NCBI GenBank assembly: GCA_951812925.1
Contig: OX638368.1
Location: forward strand, 21,205,187-21,269,186
DNA length: 64,000 nucleotides
Origin: Calliopum simillimum
Taxonomy: Eukaryota; Arthropoda; Insecta; Diptera; Lauxaniidae
Direction of reading: 5' to 3'
Each line of letters begins with the position of its first letter. Positions within the stretch are counted from its first letter, which is position 1. The notes under the pieces are model-generated. The model made no database searches. It had not been told where the DNA came from and worked only from the letters and a program-made list of their open reading frames with translations. Shown here in pieces: positions 1 through 15,300 of this stretch. Position numbers and translations under genes: made by a program.

Positions 1-258
1 TTTATGTGTTTTTCCTTGTTTAAAAAACAATTTATATTTCTTTCTTCATTTTTATGTTTCGTTTTATGTGTTGTTGTTTTGATTGTATTTTTTTTTTTTT
101 TTTTTTTATAAAACATTAATCATGCACCCATCCTACGAAAACAAAAAACACCAACTAAACAACATTAACATACCAACACAAACACAAAATCAACACCACC
201 TCAATATCAACACCTACTTCAATATCATAAACAAACTATACAAAAAAAAAAACAACAG

Positions 259-313
259 TCGTTCACCAACATCACCAGGATCATGGAATGATGAAGATGG
301 TGGCTTAAGTTCG
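259..313 (+). CDS. cno: canoe exon a (55 nt)
   Basis: Acceptor caacag at 253-258, donor gtaagt at 314. Reads RSPTSPGSWNDEDGGLSS in the frame that joins the next exon at phase 0. The acceptor lacks a good pyrimidine tract and the frame is open upstream to about 83, so the 5' edge is less certain than the 3' edge. Confidence 0.7.
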
Positions 314-3300
314 GTAAGTTTTCATAATTTGTTTTTGTTTTGCCCCATACAAACAACATACAACAATAAATCTATAAATTTTTTTGGTTATATTTTATTT
401 TTATTATCATCATTTAAACTTGACAAAACATCATCAACATAATATCACCGACACTTCACCCACCGTACACAACAACAGACACATAAAAGTGAATACGATG
501 CTTCACAAAATCATGGCAACACTATTAACAACAACAACAATAATAGCAGTGGCGGTGGTGCCAACTCAGAACATTCATTAAATTTACGTGATTCAACAGA
601 AGAGAACAAAATAACGTCGTCATCATCATCACGTCATCATGATGTCTACGATGGACAAAGTGTTGATTTTGGTGGTACGGGTGCGGCTAATCAAGAGAAT
701 GAAACAAAATCAATATCCAGTTTAAAATCAGGTGGATCAAATAGTCAAGAAAGGTAATATCGTAAGAATTAGTTACGTGAATAATGAATTTAACTCTCTT
801 TCTCGCTCTCTATAATGTGAATCTTACTCCAAAATTGTTCAAAACACTTTGAAACACTTTTGAATACCCAATTTCAAATATCACAGTTTTGTTGATTTCA
901 TTTATTTTAATTCGTATGTTGCTGTATCGTTTTGCTAATTTTGTTTAATTTTTTCTAAAATCAAATCGTACTGTTGTTAATGTGCTAAATTCATCTATAA
1001 AATATGTATTATGTTAATAATCAAACTACAGTTGTGATCTCACAGTAATTAAATAATATTTTTCCTTTTTTTCTCTCTCTCTCCTTAGATCTCCAAAAAT
1101 TCTTAGTGCTGTTGGTGGTGGCGGTGGCAGCTCTGAAAATCAAGGCCAAGAACCTATACTACCCGCTGTCTTGGAATTTCCTGAAACACATCAGGAATTT
1201 TTTTTAAGACATGTCATTAGCGAGTTGGATGTTAATGCGCCACATTTTAAATTAGCTCCTGTTTATTCGTTGTACCTTTGTGCCAGGTAAGTTTTTTGGA
1301 AATGCTTTGATGTGGGTTTTTCTTTTTATGAGAGCATGCATTTTTTTTTTTAAATTTGTAAATATATAAATTCCATTGATGTTTCGCATGTTTGTTCCCT
1401 ATAAACTAATGAAAGCTGAGCCTTGCTGCTTTTTATTTTTGTTTTTATGTCATATGATACTATCGTTGCTAGGACTACATATTACTTTAATTGTACCTTT
1501 TTTATTTAACACTGAAATCAGATGGTTTAGTTTAGCAAATGAGCTTAAAAGTGGAGCGAAAAACATTTTACCGTTCATATTTAAATTCGTGATATTCCGA
1601 TAATGAATTTTTATTTTTTAACGCCTTATTAGGGAATTATACTTTCTAGAGTTCGACTACTTCAATTTATCTTTAAAGAGACTATGGAACAATAATAAGT
1701 AACAATAACTGTATATTTTCTTTTTAGAAGCTTAGAACTGCTTACTATGAAACAAATACTTTTAATTTCCTTTTTCATTTTTATATTCTATCCTTAGCGT
1801 TAAGCCAAGTGTATTCTATTTACGGGCGTGGCACTCCCCTCTAAAAACTATCAACTTTAACTAACATTCTATACTGTTAAGCCTATCTCAGTACCGAGTT
1901 CTATAAAAATCGATGCAGCAGTTTAGGACTGGTAGCGTATTGTAACATTAGGGGCGTAGCTCCTACTTAAAAACATATTGATCATGTTATCGTTCCTTAG
2001 TGATAACCCTTTCCCCATATCAAATTTCATTTTATTTTTTCCAATTAAGGGCGTGGCACCGCCCACTGAAAAACATAAAGGTCATGTTATTACGTGGGCT
2101 GCTATATATATTTCTGGCCTAGGCAACACTAAGTGTTGCCCAGGCCAGAAATATATATAACAGCCTACGTATTCCTTAGTGCTAACCCTATCTCCATACT
2201 AAATTTCATAAAAATCGATGCAGTAGTTAAGTCATAAGATCTTTTTTACATTTAGGAACGTGGCTCCGCCCACTTCAAAAAAAAAAAAAAAAATCCTATG
2301 CATTGCTCTTCCTCACAATCTTTCCAACAAAAAATCAACCAAATCGGTTGAGATTAAGGTATAGAAACCGGGAATGAACCGATTTCGTTTGCCTATTTAT
2401 ATATTAAGTAGATGACCAAACTTTAAAGAAATGTCAAAGTAGGCTCTTTACTCCAGTACGAATGTCAATGGCAAATGTTGAAGACTATAATCCGAAATTC
2501 TGCTCAGACTTTATGAATAAATAGTTCGACCAATTTTCTACTACGGGACTTTGGTAAGAAAACCATTCAAAAAAAGCTAGTTAAGGTTCAGAGGTCTGAA
2601 TACAAGATGAGTACTTAGGTAAATTCCCACTTCTGCTTTGAATGTATTAATGTACCTGCTTCCGATTTTTTCAAAGCAGCCAAATTCCGTATTGAGAGAT
2701 GATTTTATATTCGAAAGTCTTGTCCTGGGTAATTTTTTAAGACAAGATCATAGCAGTCTTAACCTTGGTTTTGAAATCATATAAGCGTCTTGGTCTCAAA
2801 AAATTACCAAGACCAAGATGTTGCTCATTACTAATATTTGTGGCAATAAAAAACGGTAACAATCTAAGCCGTCAGATTAAAATCAACTTTGTTATGTTCG
2901 CTCTTAGAACAACCGCTGTGGAATTTTTACTGATAGTTAAATATGGAGGATAAGGTAAGCAAAGGTAACATCTCTCAAAAACTCAATCTACAACTCTCTT
3001 ATAAGCTACCAAGTTTTACAGTGTTTTTCATTGCCATTCTCAAAGTGATCAGACCGCTATCAAGTCCTCTAACTCTGTCAAATACAATTCTCTCTCTCGA
3101 TATTGCCAGTACAATCAAATTTACCAGGATTTAGAGGTGTAAATTTCTTTTGAATGAAGTTAAGATATCTTTACTAAGAGGGCATGCACAAGACATCTTG
3201 AATTATATTGTACTTTTTTTACTCGTATATTTTACTCTAAACTGAAGTATTTGATTCAAAAAATTCAAGATTCAAATCTTGACTGTAGACTGATTTCATT

Positions 3301-6300
3301 TTAACACTGAAGTACACTGTCTGGTTTTATCAGTGTCTAATAAATAGGTGCTTCAGTGTACTGCATTTTATGCAAACAAATACTTCAGGTAAGGGTAGAA
3401 CGTGCGAGAGGAAAACTACAGTAGCTTAAACAAAAACCAACACAAGAAGAGAGCGAAAAACTACTTTTGTCACTAAAGTAGCATTTCGTAGTCTACATTA
3501 AAACTACAGTATACGTACTGAACTGACCTGAAGCAAATTAAACAAGACATATCCAAGTACTATAAAGACATTTGCACGCGACACTGAACTGAAGTATTTG
3601 ATAACTGATTATTTCCTATCAAAAAGGAAGAAATTGGTCTGGCTTGAACTTTATGCCTCTCTCAGTCAAGTTTTATTTCTGAGATTCGAGTCTTTATTTC
3701 CTGCCACAGAAAATGAAGCGTTTTTCATGTTTCAATCGTAAAAATTAACACCTTCAAGGCATTAAATAATTTTTAGCCTGAAAAGTTTATTTTATGTAGA
3801 ACTTAATCCAATCTAATCAACTGTTAACGGCTCTGACTTTCACTCTCTCCGAGGCTTGGTTAACGAAACTGACCTTATTGAATGACCCTCTTTAGCTCCA
3901 TGTTTTTTTTTTTTGTAGTTTTCGAGACATTTCAAACAAAATCGACAAAAGTTAGAGTTTCAGTTCAAAAAAACACTGTACTTAAACTTAAATAAAACTT
4001 AATTTTCTTCATTTAGATATCGCGCATCCACACATTACCGTCCAGAATTACAACCCACTGAGCGCGCACATAAATTAACAATTTTCCTACATCATGTGGC
4101 CAATTTAATTTACACCGTCGTCCAGGAGCAGTACTCAGATCCGCGCATACTCGCCTTTTGGATGGCAAATAGTTCAGAATTCCTGCATTTTCTTAAATCA
4201 GATCGACACATCAGCGCTTTCAGTGTACAAGCACAGGAGGTGCTTGCGGAGAGCGTACAAACAGCATTTCGTAATTTGGTTAATTGCTTCCGGCTCGAGT
4301 TATCGCAAACCTTAAATCAATTTCTATCGGAGACAATCGATCATGACTCTGCAGCGGGCTTAGTACTAACTGTTTTGGGTTCAGCAATGGCATTGCTGCG
4401 ACGCTGTCGTGTGAATGCTGCATTAACAATTCAATTGTTTTCGCAATTATTTCACTACATCAATGTGATATGCTTTAATACGGTGAGCGCTAGAAAGTTT
4501 GTTGATGGTTTTTTTTCTTAATTTTTTTAATTTTTGTTTGTCTTAATTTATATGTTTGCTCAATACTAACCTTTTATAATTCTTTCGCTATAGATTGTTG
4601 GGAATTCTCATATGTGCACCGCTGAATGGGGTAAAGTAATGACGGAACGTCTGCAATTGCTTGAACTCTGGGCTGAACGTCAAGGCTTAGAGTTGGCTGC
4701 CGATTGTCATTTGGCTAAAATTAATCAATGTGCACAATTTCTGCAAGCACCCAAAACATCTGTTGAAGAAATTCAACAATTGGCGTGTTCTTGTTTTCGC
4801 TTGAACTCGCTACAAATGGCCGCATTGCTGCAACAGGAGAAAATCCCAAGAAATTTAGTAGATACAGCTATACGTATGGCAGAATCTGTTGCTGATGAAT
4901 TGACGCGCGCTGATGGGCGTGAAGTACGTTTGGAGGAATCACCAGAATTGCATTTAGCATTGCTGTTACCCGATGATGGCTTTAGTTGTGATGTTGTACG
5001 TGGTATACCTTCGGGTTTGGTTGATTTTTTGAATCCCCTACAGCAACAAGGTATGTGCCGACTGGCTGCACAACCGACATCAATTGGTTTATGGACTGTC
5101 TATATGCATCAGTTTAATGTGAGTTTTTGTTTTATTCAAATTCTCATGAAAACAATTTGCTGATTTTATTGAATATGATTTCAGGCACGTTCATCGAGCG
5201 CTATGTCCAATAAATTACCACAACCTGAAATGCAAGTTATAAAATTACATAAAAATTCAAATGGCATGGGGCTATCTATTGTAGCTGCAAAGGGCGCTGG
5301 CCAAGAACGTCTCGGCATTTATATTAAAAGTGTTGTACCAGGCGGTGCTGCCGATGCTGATGGTCGTTTGCAAGCTGGTGATCAACTCTTACGTGTGGAT
5401 GGTCAAAGTCTTATTGGTATTACACAGGAAAGGTTAGTTATAAACCACATAAGAATTAAGTAAGATCTTATGAACTTCTATTACATATGTATTTTTGTTC
5501 TTTATAGAGCTGCTGATTATTTGGTACGCACTGGTCCAGTGGTTACATTAGATGTTGCTAAACAAGGCGCTATTTATCATGGTCTGGCTACATTGTTACA
5601 ACAGCCAAGTCCAGTAATACAACGTGGTAAGTTTCTATTGGTTTGTGAAGGTCCCAAACTAGCTATTAAGTATTGAACTCTTGAATATAAAAACAGTGTC
5701 GAAAGTTTTTTGAATGTTCGTTTTAAATCAATTTAAAAATGCATGAGTGCAGGATAACAATTGCAATAATAAACTAATTCATTAACACTCTCCCGTCATT
5801 TTTGAAATATCATTAAAAATTATGAGCCTTATCATGAATTTATCCAGAAATTTCCTCTCGAAAACATATTCTTTTCTCGGGAGAGAACAATCGTGATTAT
5901 TTTGAGAATGGAAATTCCTTTTCCAGCAGGATACTTTTTTCTTCCAATTTTTTAACAATTTGCTTCGAATTAAAATAAAGAAAAAACTATGCAGTCCTGG
6001 TATTTTCCATTTTGACAACAAAGGGTGAAAAAAAAGATAAACAAAATATAAACATATAAATTCCGTTAAACACGACCAAAACAAAGGTAAATTACTAAAA
6101 TTGGTTCAGCCAAATAAATCTCCAAAACTTCACACTTTGTGAGAAGCTTAAGATGTCACATTTTGCTAAACTCATTGGTAAATTTGAGTCAAGTGTACTT
6201 TAGTGACACCTCACATTTATTTTTTTGAACTACGAAATTCCTTGTTAAAAAATTAAAGAACGAATTCTCAAAACAAATGCCAAAATAATCCCTCCCGATA

Positions 6301-9300
6301 TGATTACCGATAACCTGACTTTCCAGTGAATTTTGCCCTTTCAGAAAAATTTGTATTCCCTGGAAATTTTGCTCAGACTGCAATGGAGAACACAAATTTG
6401 AAGAACTGTTTTTTTATCAAAAGAGTTAACTTAGTATGTATTGTAGTAAAACATTATTGTATAATAGGTATAGCTAGTATCATTCTATTAGTAATATAGT
6501 CAGCAAATATTTCTGTACTAAAATATAAACAAAATAGTTGAATAACATACCGTTAATTGCTTTTTAATAAAATTCCTTACATGCTGCCATTTAAACAAAA
6601 TAATAACAATAACCATACCTAAAAAACAAACACGCTGTCGTATAATAAAACAGATCCAGATAGTTTATTCCAATATGAACCACAGCCACGTCGACATTCA
6701 CTCAATCATAATCGTTACTTTGCTTCTGTCTCTGATGACAGTCTTAATCGCAGTCGCCGTGAATCCTTCGCCTACTTGCGTTCCAATTCACCACCAGTAA
6801 GAAGATTAAGTGCTTCTGCGCTGCACGAAGAACTCTGTGCACAAGGCTATCAACTGCACATTGATCCTAGATATCGTGATACACGACCAATAGCACGTTC
6901 AGCAAGTAGCCTTTATTTGCCAAATGATTTTGTTGGAGCAAACAGTGCTAACGCCACCAACACCATCAATAATAATAATTATATGCCTCCTATGCGTTCA
7001 CGTGCCAATAGCACTACAACGTTTAATCCACGTGAACATACGCCGCCACCATCGATTTACATTGAAGAATACAACGATCCCGATCCGAATGTGAAACGTT
7101 CCAATGAGTCGGTAACAAATTTTTCTTATAATGAAGCGCATCAACCGCTAAATGAGGATGGCATAGCTTCGGTAGCTGACTCAAATGATATACCTTTTAT
7201 CGATGAGGGTTCTCCCACGGAGGAAGAAGTGAAAGCTTATGTGCCGCAGCATTTACAACAAGATAATGCTGGAGACAAATTTGGTAATGGCATAATGTCA
7301 AATACGCGGCGTAATGTTGCTGGTTACCGTAAAACTGTCAGCTTTGATTTGGAAGAGACAACAGCACAGGCGCGTAAACGCAATAGTGTTAGCTTGGATC
7401 GTGAGACTGTCATAAATCGTAAATTTCATACACATGATGCTATAAGCAACTATTGTGTACGTGGTAGTGATACTACCACTGCCAATAGTCAATGTTCTTC
7501 GAGTGGAGAATCATTGGAAAAAGAAAAAGCTGAAAAGATGCCGCTAATACAGAAAATACGTCGTGAATTAAATACGAAGCGTTCAACGTGTGGTGGTGTT
7601 AGCGGCGGTGGCACCAACGATAGTGGCGAGAACAGCATACGTTCGTCCACAGAATCTATAGAGAAAATGCCATTACTCAATAGAGCAACACGTGACGTGA
7701 CACAACCCATCCCGCCACCAAAACCACGCAGAGAATTGAATGCCAATCGTTCTACTCATACAAATGTCATTAAAAGGTCTGCTCCATCAATTATACAAAA
7801 TAGCTTTAATATTGGCACCACTACTAATACTTCTTCGACTCATACACCTACGACCAATAACTACAACAACAGCAATAAGCATTTAAATACTACAAACACT
7901 ATTGTAACAATAAAAGTTCCTAGTCTATGTGAAATCGAAAGTTCCTCTGAAGTAAATTATTACTGTCGTCCCGGACGCTCGCTAAGTCATGCAAACATTC
8001 ATTTTCCCGCTTGTTATCCCATTAACACCACCGCCACTGCTAGCTGTAATGCACCAATGCCTTCTTCACCTATGCCATATATGCCCTCACCCATGTTATC
8101 ACCACCGGCTGTTGATGTAGTACATCATCATCATCAGCAGCAGCATCATGGTAATACTTTAAATACAAAAACGAGAATAACATTGGAATCGCCAACTCCA
8201 CCGAGACGACCTTCACCAACACCAAACGATGAACCAAAATACTTTGACGCAAAATCATTTGGTGATGGTAAAGTCAAAGAGATGACGGATTTTTTTGAAC
8301 GTCATAAAACTTTTTCCCCCAACAAATTACTCGGGAACAGTTCTGCATTCAATGTGCTATCGAAATCCACCTCACAATTGTGTGCCAAACCAGCTAAAGC
8401 CAAAAAATTAACACAGCAGGAGCAAGTTGATATTTTAAAACAATTAAAAGAATGGAGCCTGTATGGCACTAGTGGTAAAGATATTACAATAGAAATATCA
8501 AAACAAAATGCTGCTGAAGCCACCAATAAACGACGTGCTTCTGCCTGTAATTTTGAACTGAAAACAACAACGCCACAACAAAATGAACAACGAATAAATA
8601 ATTTAAAAGAAACATCATTATCACCATTATCATCATCTTCAAAATCAGCACTTGCTAAACACCTCAATCAAAAGCTTTCCATTTGCACCTCTGTTACTTG
8701 TGATTGTCCATGTTGTGCCAATTGTAAAATATCCAATGCTTATACTGCTGAAACCTGCGCCGCCTCCATCAACAATACCACCAACACCTGCTCTTCTGAG
8801 TCAAAATGCTGCGATCTAAAGCGTCGCATGAGCGTGATGTCCTCTTCGAAACCTAATACAGTACGAAGCATAAAACGAAAGCATCAAAAACACCAACAAG
8901 AACATCTTGATGGTCCAAAATTGTTACTATCCTTGGCCAGCTCAAGCAATGTAACGTCGTCTAATTGTCGCAGTTGTCCCCACTGTACTGCAGACTTTGG
9001 GGAAGATGATGATAACGATGACAACGATGGCTCTACTGATGATGAATCAGAATCAGTTGAAGCAAGTTGACAGAATGGACATAAGAGGTTGTGATGAGTT
9101 GACTTAGAAGAGATGATTCACACTTTTGGTTATATGAATGAAACATTTTTTCCCGGGTTGGGTAACACAAATTTAATGGATTAGAGGTCTATAAGTTTGT
9201 GCAGGGAATTATAAAATATGTGAATGACAAGAAATATGTCTAAAATATTGGAAACTGCACAAGATATCTGGAAATATATTGTACTTTTTTTTAACTCTCA

Positions 9301-12300
9301 TTTACACTGAACTGAAGTATTTGATACAAAAAGTTCAAGATTCAGATCTTCACTGTACACTGATTTCATTTTAACACTGAAATATAATAGGGGTATTCAC
9401 GATCTGGAGTAACGTCCTAAGCAACAGAGTAACAGGGTAACAGTGTACAACCCCAACAACAAAATATACGTAAGTTACTCTGTTACTCATTTACCCTTTT
9501 AGTCAAGCTATTTTCTAGTGTAAAATAATCTTACACTTTTGCCTTTTTTAATATTTCTATTTCTATAGGAACGTTTCAACTTGTTTAAAATTGAGAGACA
9601 ATTTTCGTTCATCAAAAATAAAAATTAGAATGAGAGCAAAATATTCATTTAAAATTTTTTTTTTTTGTTGTCAGTTAAAATTATTTTGATAAACAAAAAA
9701 TAAAATATACGTGCAAAAGTGTTGAGTATGCTCACAATTCAGAATAACCAAGTGCACTTTTACCCTGTTACTCAGATCGTTACTCCAGATCGTGAATAAC
9801 TCTACTGTCTTGTTTCATTAGTGTAAAGAAACCTGATTCTAACAAATAGTTCAGTGTACTGCATTTTATACAAACAAATACTTCAGGTCAGTTTTAAACG
9901 TGCGGTAGAGAAACTACAGTAAAATTTATGATTTGGTGACACTTGCAAGTAGCAACGCATTGTCAACCTAGTTTGTAATAGCTTTCATATCAAAAAAGAG
10001 GCTCAAGTAGAGAGCGAAAAACTAATTTTGTCTCTTAAGTAGAATTTCGTAGAGCACACTACAACTTCAGTACATGCACTGAACTAACCTGAAGCAAGTC
10101 AAACAAGACAGGTTTGTGCAGTATTTGTTTTTTCTTCCCTCATATTCAAGTACTGTCAATACATTTGCATGCGACACTGAACTGCAGTATTTGATAAATA
10201 AAATAAGGTACAAAACATAACGTGAAACGAAATGTCTTAAGACTACAAAAAGACGTCTTGTGTAGACCCCTAATAGAATAGTACAATTAAATTGGGTTTT
10301 TAAATTCCTGAATTTTTTTCGGATTTTGTATTTAAAAGACGATCAACTTTTGCTTGACATGTCCTTACATTAATTAATTAATTTAATTGTGTACTCATAC
10401 CGCAATAGCTGGTACACAAACCAGTTCGATTCAAAAAATCAAAATAGAAACTGAAAACACTGTAATTTTTGGATCCAAATTTTTTTTAAAAATTAATCCT
10501 TTTAGTCCATTCACTAAAAAAACTTAAAGTATATTTCAAAGTCTGGTTAGTACTATGAAAGAGTACGTTTTGACCGCTAAAAAGTGTATTTTGAAAGGTG
10601 TTTTCGATCCGGAAAAAATGTTTCTCCAAAAACCGTTTCAGCAACAATTATTTTCTTCCGTTGATTGCGTTCTTTTACTTGAATTTTTCAAAAATTGTTT
10701 CCACTTTTGTAAATATTCTATGTTTATGCGATGTTGTTTTGTTTTTAATGTTGTCTTTATCTTTCATTGCAATTAATTTAGAAATTTTTATGCATAAACT
10801 TATTTATAATTTAGTTTTAACTTTAGTTTTTATAACATACATAAGCTTATAATTTATGTATTATTTATACTTATATGTACAAAATTTATTTACAATTATT
10901 TTTAAAAATGCACTCATCTTATCATCTAATGTTTCATTTTCGATATTAATGTGTACGTATTTTATTTTCTTTTCCTTAATATAACAACCACAATCATCAC
11001 ACAAACTAAAACCACAATCACAATCACAACAACGAAAAAACCAAACCGACAAAACAAACCCTTAACACAAAACCCCCAATCAAAACAGGTAATCGTCGCA
11101 TGTCTGAACGCGATCTAACACGTATGGGCGCTGATACTAAAAGCCTTGGTCCCCTTTTACCCAACACTCATTTGCCAAATAGTAAATCTGTTCCAGCACT
11201 ACACCATCACACCGGAAGTGGCACTATTTGTAAGTTTCAGTATAATTTTGCTTGTAAAATATACTGTGTATGTGCTTTTACTTGTTGTTATTAACATCAA
11301 TATTTTCTACTTTTAATTTTATTGCAGCCATGGCCAATTCCAAGTCACGCAGCACTCACAGCCTTGTCAACAACAATATCAACAACGAACAGGGTTTCTA
11401 TCAAAATTTAAGCGTATATCGTGCACAAAATCAAAGTCAACCGATTTTAGCAGAAAGGTCTGTATTAACACAACTACCTATTGTATTGTTTTTGGGTAAT
11501 ATTTAGTAATTTTTTTTTTTTTAATTAGCTTAATTATTTTTCGTACTTTTTGTAAAGCTTTAGGACAAATATAATCAATTTCAATTGACGCTGTTCAGCA
11601 AATTTGATTTATTAGATAAATTTCCGTTATGAATTAGTCACTTTAATACAGAACTTACATTGCTTTCTGCCCTATGTAAAGGTGGTGAATATTTTTTTTA
11701 TGCTGAAACTAGGAAAATCTATCCATATAACAAATACAAATGACTACAGACCTATCAGCCTATCTTCCTTTCCAAACTAACTTTGGGCATGAAGAAATGT
11801 TTTTTGTGAAAGTCTGTCATTTAAAAAATCTATATAAATAAGCAAGACAAAAATTTGTCCATCTTTTTTGACTATGCTAGAAATCGACTACTACTTTAAA
11901 TTATACACCATTAAAAAGGTGTTTGTGTTTAGATGTGCACAAAGTTAAAATTATTTAATATTTTGACTACAAGGCAGGTAAAATTAAATACAAATTTTTT
12001 AATGTTGACAATTACAAAATACACGGTCACAGGATAAAGCACAAAGAGAAGGACAAATAGCATAGCACTAACATCATGTTTTTTGTTTTGTTTATATTTC
12101 GCTTGAATTATACCAGGGATTATAAATGAGCTTTTTCTATTTTGTACCAAATAGCATCAACAAAATTTACTACAAGTGTCCAAAAGGCACCAAAATTATT
12201 TAATATATTTGTGGCCGAATTTTGACCACTAGTACTAATTAAAACCCGATATGATAGTTTCAAGTAGTAATCTTCTTCTTCAAAACTCACTTTAAATAAT

Positions 12301-15300
12301 ATCGATATCTTTTATCTCTCAAAATATTCTACCGTTAAAATTAAACAAAAAGGGAAGTGCTTTTCGATACTTCAATTTACATAACTTCGGAGAAAAAAAA
12401 TTATAACGATATAATTCAAAGTACGTTTTGAAGAAAAAGAGTAGTACTTTTAAATACCATGTTTTAGAACGTTTCGAAGAAAGGGTTTTATTGATCCTGT
12501 AAGCGATGTATAACACTTCTTGTTTTCATTTCTTATATCTCTTTGCCGCCTTTTTTTAACAATTTGATAAAGTTTTTCTCAAAATTGTAACTTTCTGGAG
12601 AATTTTCATCTACATATTTGTCATCGGCAGCTCCAATTTAATAGCAAATCGATATATTGGTCAATTTTGTAAAATAAAAATCATTTCATCACTCTGTCCT
12701 TAGATACCTAACTTTTGAATTTTAACATATATATGACAGTAAAAAGTTAGCAACAAAATTTTAACAATTTTCATGGAGCTTTGCCCAAATGAAAGCAGAC
12801 AATTTTAAGTTTTATTTATATTCTATTCTTTATATTCATTGCGTTCCATTTGGGGCATATATTGTTATTTTTTTCACAAAAGGAATAATGGATCAGATGA
12901 CATTAACCGAATTATAAAAACAAGCCAAAATTCATAAAAGAAAAACAATAAATTTGGGAGGCAGGTTTTAGTTAAGAGCTTCGGAAACCACCATAGGTCA
13001 AACTCATCAGAGGAATTTTCCGACATTCTGTAGAACTTGAAAGTATACTATATTTAACCTTAAGCATAGATTTGTTGAGAATCACAGCAAAAGGAAAATA
13101 AAGCAAATGCAAAAGTTCTAATTTTTCGGTTTTTCCCTTGTTATGCATTGCCCTGCTGTTGTAATTCGTTAATATTATAGCTTTTTGCATTTTATGTAAT
13201 AGTATGCTTGTAAGTTCTTCTGGAAGTCGGCAAATTCGTCTGATGAGGTTGACCTATGGTGTGTCCCGAAAAGCGTAACGAAAACCAACCTTACAAATTT
13301 TTAGTTTTCTTTTTTGCTTTTTAACTTGTTTTTGCAGTTTTGCTGGTGTTTACAACAAAACAGTGAACAGTAAGCTCAACCTAACAATGTCATCTGATCC
13401 ATGCTTGGTGGCAGCAAAATAATGTTAATCATTATCTGTCCCAAAAAACAATTAAAATTGCAATGAAATTATCTTATTTAATATCCCGTGTTAAAAATTT
13501 AAATTATTATTATTATAAAATACACTTTAATTTTTTAGGATATCGTTTCGTTTAAAAAAATTACTTTATGGTATAATACCAATTAAAAGAGAATATCAAC
13601 TTTTAGAAGTGGCAAATGTACGTACGTGAGTAATTTATGTGTTCCCAGTGCAAGAATCATCACGTTATTTTCTTTTTTATCATCCAATGAAGCTACTACA
13701 GACACTTCTGTTGGCACAGCACAATTTTTTGCGAATTTATGTCCAATTTTGTTAATTTTTCTTTTTTCGCTTGCACTTTTTGTTACTACCAATGGAATGG
13801 CTTTATGTCAATCGAGTTTATTTTTTCCAAAAACTCCACTAAAAAAATGTTAAGGCAGTTTTTCTCAGCAGATACAATTTTCGCACTATAGCTGAATTTT
13901 TAAAAGCCTGAAATTCATAATTATTCAATAAATTGACTCCAAATAAGTAAAAGGCTTTTTTTGGTCATATCAAAGAGCTGATTTTTGTAGACCACAAAGT
14001 TCTATAAAAAATTTACTATTCGACTTCTGTCTAAAAGTTCACATATTTTGATTTTTATTTGATTTGTTTGTATATATCATATTTGGTAATAATTAATAAA
14101 TGATATAATTGATACAGTTCAAAGAAATATTTGATATAGTTAAAATGCCGCATACTACGCAGAATTTAATGTCATTGATTAAGTATTTAGTAACAATTAC
14201 CAAATCATATTTTGTTTGAAACAAATATTTCCTTGTGCCAAACATTCACTTGTTAATAATTACCAAATCATAATAATGTATCATTTCATAGCAGAAAGTG
14301 TACATTAGGGCTGTTCAAAAAAAAAAAATTTTCGAATTTCCAAGATATACTTTGGCATCACGATCTACATCATGACAGAATATCCCAAAAAATTTTTCAG
14401 ATTTTTAAATTCATATTTAAAGGTGGCTCAAAGCAGAAATATATTTTTATTATTTTTTTTTTAGCATTAATTATAAAATGTTGTCAAACAATTTGAAAAA
14501 TTTGTTTTAGAGTAACTTAAAAACATTAATTTTGTTTGTTTTTTAATGAGCTTTAAAACCTACGTTGTAATTTTGACAAAAAAAATTGTACACTTCTTAA
14601 AAAACGAAAAACTGCCCTAAGAAGGCGAAATTTAAAGGTTTTTCAAAGAAAAAAGTCATCGTGCTTTAAACGAAATGAACATTTTTTAATTTACAAGATC
14701 TCATTCAAAAGAGCTCTTAAAAACCTTCAAGACAAGACATGTTAAGACTTTTTTGGGTCAGCAGGCTCGATGACATAACGTTTGAAACATAGTAATGCAG
14801 CCCCGTGAAAGGCAAAACGCTTTTTACTCAAGAGGGAGGCATCTTACAAAAAAGTGCCCATGGCATAAAATGCTTAAAATCATCCAAGGAACAAGTGTAA
14901 ATTGTTTTTTTTTTTTTACTTAATTTTAGAAAAAAAAATTTTTTAACGTCATTTTTAATAAACTTTAAAAAAAAAAAAAAACAATTCACACTTGTTCCTT
15001 GGATGATTTTAAGCATTTTATGCCATGGGCACTTTTTTGTAAGATGCCTCCCTCTTGAGTAAAAAAGCGTTTTGCCTTTCACAGGGCTGCATTACTATGT
15101 TTCAAACGTTATGTCATCGAGCCTGCTGACCCAAAAAAGTCTTAACATGTATTGTCTTGAAGGTTTTTAAGAGCTCTTTTGAATGAAATCTTGTAAATTA
15201 AAAAATGTTCATTTCGTTTAAAGCACGATGACTTTTTTCTTTGAAAAACCTTTAAATTTCGCCTTCTTAGGGAAGTTTTTCGTTTTTTAAGAAGTGCAAA

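Noticed and set aside
83..442. 119-codon ORF at the window start
   Set aside because: Only 259-313 of it is supported as a canoe exon; the rest is AT-rich intron sequence on either side of splice sites.
14828..15082. 84-codon ORF across the loop of the foldback element
   Set aside because: It is a by-product of the palindrome reading through its own inverted arm; no protein-like composition.
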